Origin: Drosophila miranda
Lineage: Eukaryota; Arthropoda; Insecta; Diptera; Drosophilidae
DNA: 64,000 nt
Assembly: GCF_003369915.1 (NCBI RefSeq)
Contig: NC_046674.1
Location: forward strand, 9,052,001-9,116,000
Reading direction: 5' to 3'
Part shown: one piece after another, positions 37,758-49,031 of the stretch
Numbering within the stretch: position 1 is the stretch's first letter
Layout of the letters: each line of letters opens with the position of its first letter
Made by a program: the position numbers and the translations under genes
Notes under the pieces: model-generated
Database searches by the model: none
Told to the model about the DNA's origin: nothing
The model's input: only the letters and a program-made list of their open reading frames with translations

Positions 37758-39648
37758 TTAATGACGACGGATCACAACACGCTTGTGGGTTTTGTACCGG
37801 TAGCCATCATCGGCCAAGATGTGAGCGGGAGCGGCCTCAACGTCGTTGGCAACGGGAGCCAAGTACTCGTTGGAGGGAGCGACGGCCTCCTGGACAGGGG
37901 GCAGGTACTCGTTGGAGAGCTCGTTGACATCACGACGATGACGACGGATCACCACACGCTTGTTGGTCTTGTAACGGTAGCCATCATCAGCCAGGACGGT
38001 ATCGACAGCGGGAGCCAGGTACTCGTTGGAAGGAGCAACAGCCTCCTGGACAGGGGGCAGGTACTCGTTGGAGAGCTCGTTGACATCACGACGATGACGA
38101 CGGATCACCACACGCTTGTTGGTCTTGTAACGGTAGCCATCATCAGCCAGGACGGTATCGACAGCGGGAGCCAAGTACTCGTTGGAAGGAGCAACGGCCT
38201 CCTGGACAGGGGGCAGGTACTCGTTGGAGAGCTCGTTGACATCACGACGATGACGACGGATCACCACACGCTTGTTGGTCTTGTAACGGTAGCCATCATC
38301 AGCCAGGACGGTATCGACAGCGGGAGCCAGGTACTCGTTGGAAGGAGCAACAGCCTCCTGGACAGGGGGCAGGTACTCGTTGGAGAGCTCGTTGACATCA
38401 CGACGATGACGACGGATCACCACACGCTTGTTGGTCTTGTAACGGTAGCCATCATCAGCCAGGACGGTATCGACAGCGGGAGCCAAGTACTCGTTGGAAG
38501 GAGCAACGGCCTCCTGGACAGGGGGCAGGTACTCGTTGGAGAGCTCGTTGACATCACGACGATGACGACGGATCACCACACGCTTGTTGGTCTTGTAACG
38601 GTAGCCATCATCAGCCAGGACGGTATCGACAGCGGGAGCCAGGTACTCGTTGGAAGGAGCAACAGCCTCCTGGACAGGGGGCAGGTACTCGTTGGAGAGC
38701 TCGTTGACATCACGACGGTGACGACGGATCACCACACGCTTGTTGGTCTTGTAACGGTAGCCATCATCAGCCAGGACGGTGTCGACGGCGGGAGCCAAGT
38801 ACTCGTTGGAAGGGGCGACGGCCTCCTGGACTGGGGGCAGGTACTCGTTGGAGGGCAGCTCGTTGACATCACGACGGTGGCGACGGTAGACAACGCGACG
38901 GTGGGTCTTGTAGCGGTAACCATCATCGGCGAGCTCATGAGCTGGGGCAGCCTCAATCTCAACTGGAGCTGGAGCGGCAACCTGGATGGGAGCAGCAATC
39001 TCGACTGGGATGGGAGCAGGGGCGGCAACCTGTGCGGGAGGCAGGTACTCGTTGGAAGGAGCGGCAACGGGAGGCAGGTACTCGTTGGAGGGCAGGTGGC
39101 TCACATCACGACGGTGACGGCGGAGTACCACACGCTTGTGGGTCTTGTAACGGTAGCCATCATCAGCCAGGACGGTATCGACAGCAGGAGCCAAGTACTC
39201 GTTGGAAGGAGCAACGGCCTCCTGGACGGGGGGCAGGTACTCGTTTGAAGGCAGCTCGTTGACATCACGACGGTGACGGCGGAGGACCACACGCTTGTGG
39301 GTCTTGTAACGGTAGCCATCATCAGCAAGCTCATGGGCGGGTGCTGCCTCAGCCTGGACGGGAGGCAGATATTCGTTGCTGGGAGCAGCGATGATCTGGG
39401 ACTCCTGCACCACTGGGGGCAAGTACTCGTTGGAGGGCAGGTGGCTGACATCAGCAGCCACGGCTGCGATCACGGCAAAAGCGATCAGGAAGAATTTCTG
39501 TAAAAACACAGGAAACGATATGCCAATCAGTTTCAGTTTCAGGCAGAAAAAAAATAGTCCTTTAAAGCCGCGTTTGGCTTGTCTCCAAATGTTTGGGAGC
39601 CTATATATCTATAGACCGATTCGCCCTAAGGCTTACACTGCGTACCAT
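37758..39648 (-). CDS. Secreted GYR/YLP polyprotein-like precursor, ten modules
   Basis: Exon 1 is ATG alone (39646-39648, donor GTACGC); exon 2 runs from 39497 to 37758 after a TTTTTACAG acceptor. The product has 580 residues with signal peptide MKFFLIAFAVIAAVAA and a predicted mature start DVSHLPSNEYLPP. Ten modules follow one another, each holding two SNEYL(P/A)P units and LADDGYRYKT(H/N)KRVV(I/L). The first nine end in RRHRR directly followed by DVNEL or DVSHL; the last ends RRH. Six near-identical modules of 52 codons form a tandem array. RRHRR fits the furin consensus R-x-K/R-R, so release of about ten similar peptides is plausible. TATA at 39720-39727 on the minus strand. Related to the gene just downstream (34703-36576), which shares DVSHLPSN and GYRYKT. 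Function unknown. Confidence 0.88.
37917..38852 (-). repeat. 156-bp tandem coding repeat, six copies
   Basis: The word GAGCTCGTTGACATCACGAC starts at 37917, 38073, 38229, 38385, 38541 and 38697, exactly 156 bases apart. Copies alternate between two variants (CCAGGTACTCG with AACAGCC, and CCAAGTACTCG with AACGGCC), showing a 312-bp higher-order unit. Confidence 0.92.
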
Positions 39649-39719
39649 CTTGTCCGTTGAGCTGCTTGTTCACACCAGTAAAACCGAAACTCTAATGATG
39701 AATACGCAGAACCTTTTGG

Positions 39720-39727
39720 TATTTATA
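39720..39727 (-). promoter_or_regulatory. TATA box of the 37758-39648 gene
   Basis: TATAAATA on the minus strand about 72 bases before the ATG; predicted start near 39696. Confidence 0.7.
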
Positions 39728-39739
39728 CAAATTCTCTGC

Positions 39740-40160
39740 TCTTCGCCACCGCCGCACATTACAGAGCTCGCATATTTCGCTCTGACCGCCGTCCACGTCG
39801 GCGCAGACGGCGAAGCCGACGCCGCAGCCCACGATCGGACCATCTTCGGACGCCCTGTAAATTCGCACGGCTTTTGGCTCTGCAGAGGTTCTAAGCCTCA
39901 CTTGGGGCTCAACTAACACGCTCAGAGGCAGCGACAGCGACGGCAACGGCGACGCTTACATTCGCACAAAAAGCTCGAGAGAAGCTGAAAATGGAATAAA
40001 ATCTTTAATGGCCAAAATCGTTCGCACGGATTCTCTTAATTGTTTTATTTAAGCATATGCAAAAGATTTTGATGGACATCAACGTTTTGGACAAGTCGAG
40101 CGCTCACAGATCCACACACATACGCACACACTCATTCGAGCCCAAAACAACTTTGCTCTC
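39740..40160. other. Spacer upstream of the ten-module gene
   Basis: Likely promoter-proximal regulatory sequence of the minus-strand gene. CACACA words near 40110-40130. No gene. Confidence 0.4.
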
Positions 40161-40162
40161 TC

Positions 40163-40464
40163 ATGTTGTTTACACCTCTTTGTGCCTGATTGCTGTTTTT
40201 GGGGCTGCTTTGTTCCATTCAAGCCGCCGCAAAAATTGCGCTCGATTTAGATTCAAATGATGAGTTATTCGATTCAATAAAATTCGCTCACTTCGATAGT
40301 ATCCGTACACAGGCCGAGGCAGCATCAGCTCATTGTTTGTCATGTCTGTCGTCGCTGTTCATTAATCAACAAATAGGAACTGCCAAAGCGCGCCATTCGG
40401 TTTATGAAAAAAGATTATATAATTGTGCTGTTTGCCTAAGAATTAGGCAATTTTTTGTAAACTG
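40163..40464 (+). pseudogene. Possible small secreted Cys-containing protein gene with an in-frame TGA in its signal peptide
   Basis: ATG at 40163 gives MLFTPLCA, then TGA, then LLFLGLLCSIQA and 79 further residues to a TGA at 40462-40464. Read across the first stop this is a textbook signal peptide followed by an acidic stretch (DLDSNDELFDSI) and a C-terminal part with CLSC and CAVC. No TATA box is evident upstream and no intron would remove the stop. Either a recently broken gene, a readthrough gene, a sequence error or a chance open frame. Confidence 0.3.
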
Positions 40465-43400
40465 ACTGCCGGATATCGAATTTTCGCCTATTGTGATTAT
40501 TTTCAAGAATGCCAACAACAAAGAGTGAAAAATCTGTTGTAAATCCTATATCGAAGGTGGATAGGAGATTAATTTCTTAGGAACAAAGATGATTTTCTGT
40601 AATTTTAGAAACTCAAATACAACACAATTAGCAAGCTGTGTATATTGTTGTTGGATTCTGGGACCGACACAGCCGCCCGAGGCATGAACGAAGGATAACC
40701 CAGAAGAGAATTTAGGTATCAATACACCGCCCGCCAATACCACGAAACATCGAACGAAAATTAAAATGGACTTTGTTCCTGATTTTTTCTTGGTATTTTA
40801 TAGTCATTTCTTACATCGACTCGTCTGTTGATCCTGGGCAGGAATATTCAAAGCTTATTGGTGCCGAAACGTTTTATGCTTCCCCAAAAAACATCTTCTC
40901 TAAATAAAATACACCCCTACGCTCTATCAATTAGCACTATACCACCGATCGACTTGTTAAAAGATAAAGCAAACATAGCAATTGTTTTATGCAGCAGTAG
41001 CCATAACCATGATTAATGATCCTCTTCAAAGTAGGAGAAAGATTTGGCAATGTTAAAGTTGATATGCAACGGATAGATAGCCGAAAACACACAGCCATGA
41101 GAAGCAGGGCTCGTTAGAGGGGCTAAGAACTAATCGGTTCCGTAAAATTGAAGGGTAAACAATGACTAACAGATGCTGATTGATTCTTCTAAATACACAG
41201 CATAAACCATGTATGTTTTTTATTATAGATGGGTCTATGTACACTTCTGAAAGTCGAGGTCATGGAAACACTCGACAATATCTATCGGGGTACCCCAAAT
41301 GGAAGCAGAGCTATTGACGGACGTCTATTGGCTCTGACGAGGAGGATGGGGATGGTTGATGGATGGTTGTCACGCGCCACTGTTCGACGCCTCAAGACGA
41401 AAGTTGAACCATAGAGAAGATATCTATTGTTCTGTTTATAGCACCAGTTTCTGCTAATTAACTTGGGCCATAAAAAAGAGTTCGGCAACACCAAGTATCA
41501 AATAACAATTGTATAATTTATCCTATCTCCAAATGCATTAAGATTAAGAGTCTTACATTTCTAGTTTTGGCTAAGAATCGGCTGAAACAATGAAGTAGAT
41601 CATTTCATTTCCTGTGTGTTGTGTGCAGCACTAAAACTAGAGTCGCTAACTATTAACGAGCACAATTTATGGCTTTGCTAATTTACATTTCAATCTCCCG
41701 CCAAATCTGAGAAACTGCTCTATTCTAGCATATTCTATTGTGGTCTATTCTGGTCCAGTTCTACAGCCCATAAACGTTCTACACGCACATGCTGCTGCCA
41801 GTCAATAGATCACGATCAGTCGACCAACGCATTATTGTCATCAGCATTATTATTATCCATCAGCAGCAGGCAGCATCGAAATCAGCATCGGATGCCCGGC
41901 AAGCCGGTCTGAACACACTTAAAAGTGCCATTTCGGAATTGATGTTTATGCTGAAATCGCAAAAATATGCAAATTAGTGAATGGCAGCCCCCAGACTGTG
42001 TCCCATCTCCAATCTCCATAGAATGGCAGCGGCAGCCCAGACAAAAAAAGTCTCATAATGGTCAAACACAATATAAATATTGTCAAACGCTGTTTTAATA
42101 AGTCAACGTGGGCCCCGAAATTAACGTATCGTATCCCACAAATAGAAACTAGGAGAGCGGAACAGCGAAAGGAGATCTGTGATTGTACTATCGGATAATG
42201 GATGAGATTGGTCAGAGACCGTCCCCATGTAGAGCTCCCCTTTTCTTGTTTCAGCCTTAAGTGTGGGCCTTGTTTTTTTATTTTTGCATAATCCCAGGGG
42301 CCGCGTCGCTCTGTCTAACAAAAACCATTTCGCTCGGGCTTAATTTATGCAAATTCTATTCTAATTAATATTAAAACCATTTGTTTTTTGCGCTGTCTAT
42401 GAGCTTAGGAGGCGGCAAACTTCTTTCTCGTGGCAGCAGCCTTTCCTTTGCTGTGGCCCCCTAATACTCACACGAGCTAGATCATTTTGCATTTAAGGGT
42501 AGCTTAAGGAGGGAAATTTTGATTGGTTTAGTGATCAACTTTGGCGTGAGAAATTTTTATAAAATTAATTAATAAAAACATAAGTTTGAATTGAATTTAT
42601 TAATTATTATTGGTTGTTTTATTTTTTAATTATGTATATTAATTATACGTAATAAAAATATTATTATCCAATGTTATAAATTTTTGTTAATTAATTGTAT
42701 TCATATATAAATAAAATGAATTTTTTTTTTTATTACAATAAAATATGTTGATAAGATTTTAACTTTTTTTTATAATTTTAGTTTATTATGAAATATAACA
42801 AAATAATTTTGCCATCGGAATATTATCGGATTGAATAAATAACAATTGTATTAAAGCTCTATATTTTTATATAATTATTTCATAAACTAATAATTAAATT
42901 TACATTTTTTTAAGCACAGTTTAAAGATTATACAAATTAAAATGAGATCCTATCTTTGAGATACTCTACCTTCTACCTAACAACAATACTCCTTAAATTG
43001 AAAGAGCATACACTTTTCGTTATGTTAAGCGCATAATTGGCACTTGCCAAGTACACGTTTTAGTCTTTTATGATAAATTCAGCTTTTGTTTTAGCTATTT
43101 TACATGCTCTTTTTTCCACCAAAAACTTAAATGTATGATAAATCATTCTGGAAACCAGTTCTCATCTTCCGAGCGTCCGAGTCGGCGACTAGAAAGTGCC
43201 CCCATCGCCATGCAGCGCATCTCCACCGTCACGAAGAAGACAAAACGAAAACCAAAGATTTCTTAAAAAAAAAAAACATAAAGCCAAGAAGAGTGGAAGA
43301 ACAAAAAAAACTTGCGCACACTTTTAACGCACGGCTTGGGGCCCCCATAAATAATTTACATATACGCGTGGCAGCCGAAATTTGGCAATTTCCTTTCAAA

Positions 43401-44830
43401 TCGCTTGGCAATGTAATGATGCTCTGGCTGATTCCCAATTTGAATTCTGATTCTTTGTAGCCAGGCAGCGGCTCTTCGAGTGGTTAGCGGATCGAATGAT
43501 GGGAATTGAAGTACGATTGAGGCTTGAAATTATATTTTTAGTTGTCGGCTGTCTAAAATTAATTATGTTGCTGCCAAGTGTCTGAGAATTAATCATCTTG
43601 TGGGCCCCCATTCGGCTATGTTTAACATATGACGCAAGGCGGAATTACATGAGATCGGATCGGATCAGAGCAGCAGATCTTATCGCCCGACAAATTCTTT
43701 ACAATCATAGAACGTAAATATCACGCTGTAACTCTCAGCTTGAGGAACATTAAAGCCAATAAAAATGGTTCCCAAAAGAAGCGGGCGGGCATGCGGATCA
43801 TTGAACTCCATCTCCACATCTCTACGATAAGCCCCCACTCACTCGCTTTGCATAGCTACAATATAAGCGGACCGAAATTCGCACAGATTGTTCCCAAAAT
43901 TTATATCTCTGTAATGAGCCGCCGCTGAGCCACGAGCCGGGGCTCCTAGCTGGGTCAGGTTTTGGCCCTCTCGCAGTTCCCTCTTTGTTCAATTTATGCA
44001 AAGCCCCACCGCTCCACACGCTCATGCCTCCAGAGAGTTTTGTTTGATCTCTGAAAGTTTGCCATTAATTATTTTAATTTAATGCTACTTGTACCCCCCT
44101 TTTTTTGTGGACATTGTGGCTCACTTAACTGAGTTAATTTCGGGAGGTAGGCGAACTGTGCTGATTTATGGGCCAAAACTAAGAGCTTTCTATTAGCCCC
44201 GCTATTGCTGCAGCTGCAGGAGGATCGGGTCAAGCCCGTAGTGTAGTGACCTACAGGCTAAGATAGATGCTATCGCCTACATTTGATTAAGGAGATGGCA
44301 GTCAAATATTGACATTGATTGGCGAATATAACCATTGAGTGGGCCCCCGCCCTCGTTGCCAAAAATACGTGTGTATTCATATACCGAAAAATATCAAAAA
44401 TCGTTTGATCGTCCATGTCTTGCATACTCAAAAGGTGGTTTGTTTAGCCAGGTCAATACATACTGAAAGAGGGCTGTCCCATTGAAACTGTTTGTCGGTT
44501 CAGTTTCAGTTTCTGCTTCTTTATCTCTATGCAGTCCGATGTGTCTTCTCTTCCGATGAAACAATAGATTTTGTTTTATTTGTGTTTTGTGTTTTTATTT
44601 TTATTTTGATTTTAGTTTTTAGTTTATTGGATTTGCATGAGAATCGAATCTAAATTATCGCATAAATTTATGTCGACAATTCATTTTGCCCATGTGTGTG
44701 ATTTTCAATATTTGCCTTCCTCTCCCTCTTTCTCACTATATGAATCTTTTATACTTTTCTGAGTGTCTGAGTGTCTGAGTGCACTAGTATGGGTTTGCTA
44801 TTGACGCGCTGAACTAGTTTCCTTTCCTTA
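40465..44830. other. Gene-free region with AT-rich block
   Basis: No convincing gene on either strand. 42530-42960 is AT-rich and repeat-like. A CT/TC-rich stretch lies at 44715-44735 and a GAGTGTCT triple repeat at 44761-44780. The remaining sequence looks unique and may include regulatory elements of the cluster. Confidence 0.45.
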
Positions 44831-45279
44831 TGGATTTATTGATATTTTTCCATCAAAATAAAAGCAGCTAAAGTCATTGTCAAAAGGCAAATGTTTAAAA
44901 TGGTCTACACGTGTATCATAATCATAAGTGATTTTTATGCGAGAACTTGAAGACAGAACTCTTAAGGTTAAGTGCTTATAAGCAAAGAATAAGGAAATCG
45001 AAATCAACCCAATGTGGTGATCGAAATGGCCGCCAAAAAGAATACAACCAGAACATCTTGTACTCCTATTAACTTTGAAAGAATTTTAGTGTTAACCTGT
45101 GTTAAGCGCACAGAAAAAGCTATATTTAAAGCTTTAAAAAGCATAGCCCCAACCGGAAATGGGAGCTTTAGAGAGATTGAGCGCCCATGAGTATGCTATT
45201 GTTTGACTGCTCTTGTAGCCGAATGCTGCTAAGTATAATTCATTTTTGAGTATTTATAAGATTATTTTGTACACAAAAT

Positions 45280-47148
45280 TCAATACTCAAACGAGTGTTT
45301 GGGCTTCGTGTAGTGATAGCCATCCTCACGGTAGTCCGTATCGTGCTCTGAGGCGGCTGTTCCTAAGTCAAAGTCATCATCCTTTGAGCTGCTGTGCCTG
45401 TTCAAACTGGATTTCCTGCCTTTTTTGGGGGCAGCCGCATAGGCAGCCTGTGGGCTACTGGCTGCGAAACCCAGTGGGAAAGTGGGATCGGTATCGTCAT
45501 CCGCATCATCAAGATCCGCGTCCGTCACTAGAACCGACCGTTGATTGCCATTGACAGAGACCAGAGCATGATGATGGCCATGGCCATGGTGCACGCTAGG
45601 ATCGCTGTAGAAGTTGCCATCGATGATGTTAGTGTCCTGCTGGTTGCCCAGAGCATTCGTTGGTCCCTGCAGATGCGGCTGCCCGAACACATTGCCATTG
45701 AGAACGTTTAGACCTTGGTAGTTGGAACGGTTGCGTGGACGTCCAGAGCGCAAACGTGGCACCACTTGACCCGCTGCCAGTTGGGCGCCCAAAGATGGAT
45801 CAAATTGATTCTGAAGAGGCGCCTGTCCAGCACCAAGCTGAGCACCGAACGGAGGAGGACTCGGCTGATTCGGCCTCTGTCCAAGAGGAGCCTGGCCAAC
45901 TCCCAGCTGAGCGCCCAGAGCGGGATTTCCGAGTTGATTTGGCTGTTGGGCAGCGGGCAGTTGACCTCCGAATTGTGCATTGGGGTCATACTGATTCTGG
46001 AGCGGTGCTTGTCCACCCGCCGGCCGTTGAGCGGCTGCACTAAATGATGGATCGAAAGGGCCGCCAGCAGCAGGAGCTTGACCCGCGGCGGGTAACTGGG
46101 CACCGAAAGAGGGGTCAAACTGATTCTGGTTGGGAAATGCTTGACCTGCAGCCAACTGAGCACCGCCAACAGGCACGGGGAAGCCTGCAGTGCCCAGCTG
46201 AGCAGACAGCGATGGATCGAAGAAGAAGTTGTTTCTACCATAGCCGCCGCCGTATCCGCCTGGACGAGAGGGTTTCTGTGGACGCTGGCCATTGCCCTGA
46301 ACAGCCAACTGTCCACCGGCTGGAATCGGAGCTCCTTGATTGGCAGGCAGCCCAGCACCTGGAACCAAAGCGCTTGCAGGTAATTGAGCTCCAAGTGGAT
46401 CCGACGGACCACAGCCCGGAGGAGCATTGCCAGGTCCTGTAATCTGGCAGTTGGGCAGGAAACCTGCTCCTGTTGGCGCCTGTGCTCCAGTGGGTGCCTG
46501 GGCTCCGGCTGGCAATTGCTGTCCTCCTGGGAGATCTGGGCGGGTGAGCGAGTTGAGTTCCGAGTCCTGCGACTGGACGTTGATCTGGGTGTGCGTGTGA
46601 AACACAGAGTTGGGGGCACTGGCGTACGTTATGCGGTGGGGACGGCGACGTCTATATACGACTTGGCTGGCCGCCGGAGTGAACAGGTCCCCACTATTAT
46701 CCGTTCGGACATGCGGCTTGTCGTGTTTGTAATGGATATGTTCGGTCTTCACCTCCGGCTTCTTGTCGTAGTGATGGTAGTGATCCACGCGCTGTTTCTT
46801 GGGTTCCTCGTGGTGGTAGTGCTGCTCCTTGTGGTGATGCTGATGGCGGGGTGGTTCGTCGTGTTCCTCCTCCTTGTGGTAGACCACGCGCTCACTGGTG
46901 TGCTTCTCCTTTTTGTAGAAGGGCTGCTCCAGGTCATCCTTTTCCTCCGACGGTGGCAGATAATTATAATGCTCGTCATCATCATGGTGGCGATGATGCT
47001 TATGGTGTTTCACATGGGAAACATCTGCCAGGCAGACAGCCACCAGGATGCACAACAGCAGGGCACAGAGGAATTTCTGTGGAATGAAAGTTACCTAAGA
47101 ATTAGTCAAGCTTAGCCGTACTTAAGTTCCTCATTGATCTCTCACCAT
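45280..47148 (-). CDS. Secreted His-rich then Gln/Pro/Gly-rich protein with DVSH and GYHY tags
   Basis: Exon 1 is ATG (47146-47148, donor GTGAGA); exon 2 runs from 47076 to 45280. The 599-residue product has signal peptide MKFLCALLLCILVAVCLA and mature start DVSHVKHHKHHRHH. A His/Lys/Glu-rich third with one YLPP follows, then a middle part made of repeats around DPSFGAQLPAAGQAP, and an acidic end with GYHYTKPKHSFEY. Tags at both ends place it with the other cluster genes although its middle is unlike theirs. There is a single CGPSD and one CQITG cysteine in the middle part. His-rich segments can bind metal or change charge with pH, but no role is shown. Minus TATA at 47189 and AATAAA at 44835-44840 (as TTTATT). 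Confidence 0.87.
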
Positions 47149-47188
47149 TGTGCAAATGCCAGTGAAGCTTATCCGTTCTAGATGCAAC

Positions 47189-47195
47189 TTTTATA
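47189..47195 (-). promoter_or_regulatory. TATA box of the 45280-47148 gene
   Basis: TATAAAA on the minus strand, about 45 bases before the ATG; predicted start near 47164. Confidence 0.72.
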
Positions 47196-47659
47196 CAATC
47201 TTTGGGGATCCAATTGAAGTGCATTCGAGCCCCCAAAACCCCAACGAAACCGAAACTAAAGGCCAGAAACCTGTTGGCGGTAGCGTGAGAAATTCATTTG
47301 ATGCTTTATGTGACCCATTTGTTCTCATTGAATGTTCGCAATTTAAATACAAATGAATATTCCAGCAAAGCACAGCGAAAGTACGCCGTAAATTTGTCAC
47401 AGATCAAAGCGCTAGAATTTATCGATCCCACCCCTCAGTGATAAGTGGGGTTTTTGATCCTATTCTCAAGCCAGAGACACTCTTCGATAACTGTATCTGC
47501 AATTAATTTTGCAAAAAAGTTTGGCCAAACAAACATAAATGTTCCCATCAACAAATTGGTGTTTCGATTGATATATGTATATATTATTATTATAATATGT
47601 TATATTCGCGCACAAAAGATGAACATCTGTTGAAAAAACAAGAAAACCGAAAACGGATA

Positions 47660-47865
47660 ATCATAGAATATTAGCATATCTACAAGATTGCCGAATCTGG
47701 TTTGGCCTGGCCATTATAGCCAAAATAAACAAATAAAATGGCTGTGGTTACCCTACCCCTTCTACGGGTTTAATCATTCTCATTCTCTCTCTCCCTCTCT
47801 TTCACTCTCTCACTCTACCTCGTGCAGTGTGTGCCTTTGGCGGAGGGAAACCGCTGAGGCTGGTG
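47660..47865 (+). mobile_element. ISY/SGM/DINE-1-like Helitron-related remnant, 3' part
   Basis: Matches in order the 3' half of the copy at 59393-59790: GATTGCCGAATCTGG, GGCCATTATAGCC-type word, a CT-rich stretch (CTCTCTCTCCCTCTCTTTCAC), and GTGTGCCTTTGGCGGAGGG against GCGTGCGCCCTCTGACGGAGGGG. Non-coding. Confidence 0.5.
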
Positions 47866-48185
47866 TGAGCAGCGAAAAAGAGGGAGACAGATGTAGCAGA
47901 AAAATAGTAGTAAATAGTAGTAGTAAAATGGAAACAGATAAACAGAAACAAAACAGGTCATTAGTTAGAAAGGGGATAACCGAAGATCAAGAATTAACAT
48001 TAGAACATAACTAGCGGTCGTGGGTACTCTCTTTGTCTGTATATTTTGCCTGTATCTCATGGGAGTGCTATACAAATTCCGAGAGATCCCCCTCGCCGCA
48101 TTAGCCAAAAAATCAATTCGAACAGCCATACAAAAAGACAGAGCGAGGGGGAGCATTCGGCAGTTAAATCTGGCGCTTACGTATA
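47866..48185. other. Spacer between two repeat remnants
   Basis: Holds a 9-base inverted pair, CCCCCTCGC and GCGAGGGGG, about 50 bases apart near 48090 and 48145. No gene. Confidence 0.35.
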
Positions 48186-48189
48186 ATTA

Positions 48190-48290
48190 CACTGAGAGAA
48201 AAATTAATTAGTAAAAAGAAAGAGACCCATTTTCAAATTAAATATTCGGTTTTCGAATACTAACATAGAAAAATAACATATAATTCACCT
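48190..48290 (+). repeat. Dispersed repeat, copy 2
   Basis: Counterpart of 17376-17490; shares GAGAAA, AGTAAAAAGAAA, ACCCATTTT, AAATATTCGG and a TTCACCT tail in the same order. Confidence 0.5.
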
Positions 48291-48544
48291 TGATTACATA
48301 CATATATGATCTATTGATTTATTAAACTTATACGATATATTTTTTACAAATTTAGCTTGCAGTTGTCTTTAGAAAGGGGAAAAACAGAGGTTCCACGTTA
48401 GTCATGTTCTATTGTTATTTCTTTAACTTCGTTCATCCTCTCTCCAGCTATTGATCTACTCGATTAGAATTTTAGAGTATTTTAACTCTTTTCATTTTAC
48501 CGCTACCGCCCATTATTTCGCCTCTCTCTCGCTCTTCTCACACA

Positions 48545-48925
48545 CGCACACTGCACGAAGAAGGTGGTGTGAGAGAGAGAGAGAGAGAGAGAGAATGAGT
48601 AAGCGGGTGTAAGGTGTACCATTGCAAATGGATTTGGTTATTTCCTCTATAATAGTGATCCGATATGATCTAGATTCGACAGTCTAGTATATATGGTAAA
48701 TTCTTTACGATTCTGCGTTTTCTCATATTTTCAAAATTGTGGATGCCACAGATTCTCGTCTTTTGAGGGCGTGGAAAGGGGTGGTCCGAAACTGGTAAAT
48801 ACCCTTGATTCAGTATGATATCACAGCTCTAGCTACTATAGTCTGTGGGATCCAGGCGCTCATGGGGATTCGGCTATTGATTCTGATCTAGTATATACTT
48901 TTTGTGGTTGAAAACGCTTCCTTCT
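48545..48925 (-). mobile_element. ISY/SGM/DINE-1-like Helitron-related remnant, minus orientation
   Basis: On the minus strand it reads GAAGGAAGCGTTTTC, AAGTATATAC, GATCAGAATCAATAGCCG, then CTGTGATATCA, CTGTGGCA, GTCGAATCTAGATCATATCGGAT and a long (CT)n tract, in the same order as the plus-strand copy at 59393-59790. AGCCG preceded by GATCAG(A/C)ATCAATAG is a hallmark word of these elements. Contains (GA)12 on the plus strand at 48571-48594. Confidence 0.6.
48571..48594 (+). repeat. (GA)12 microsatellite inside the Helitron-like remnant
   Basis: Twelve uninterrupted GA units. Confidence 0.95.
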
Positions 48926-49031
48926 TTAGATTAGCTGAATTTATCATTTCACACCCAAAAAAAGTAAGAGTTCTACAGAAATGAGGTACATAATCGTTTA
49001 TTTCGGTGTCGTTTTTCTGGGGTTTCCCACC

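Noticed and set aside
40432-40456. Hairpin TTGCCTAA-GAA-TTAGGCAA followed by six T, like a terminator or small RNA end
   Set aside because: Short, isolated, and it lies within the open frame at 40163-40464; no RNA gene features around it.
48089-48152. 9-base inverted pair CCCCCTCGC/GCGAGGGGG
   Set aside because: Short and single; expected by chance at this scale and not at element ends.
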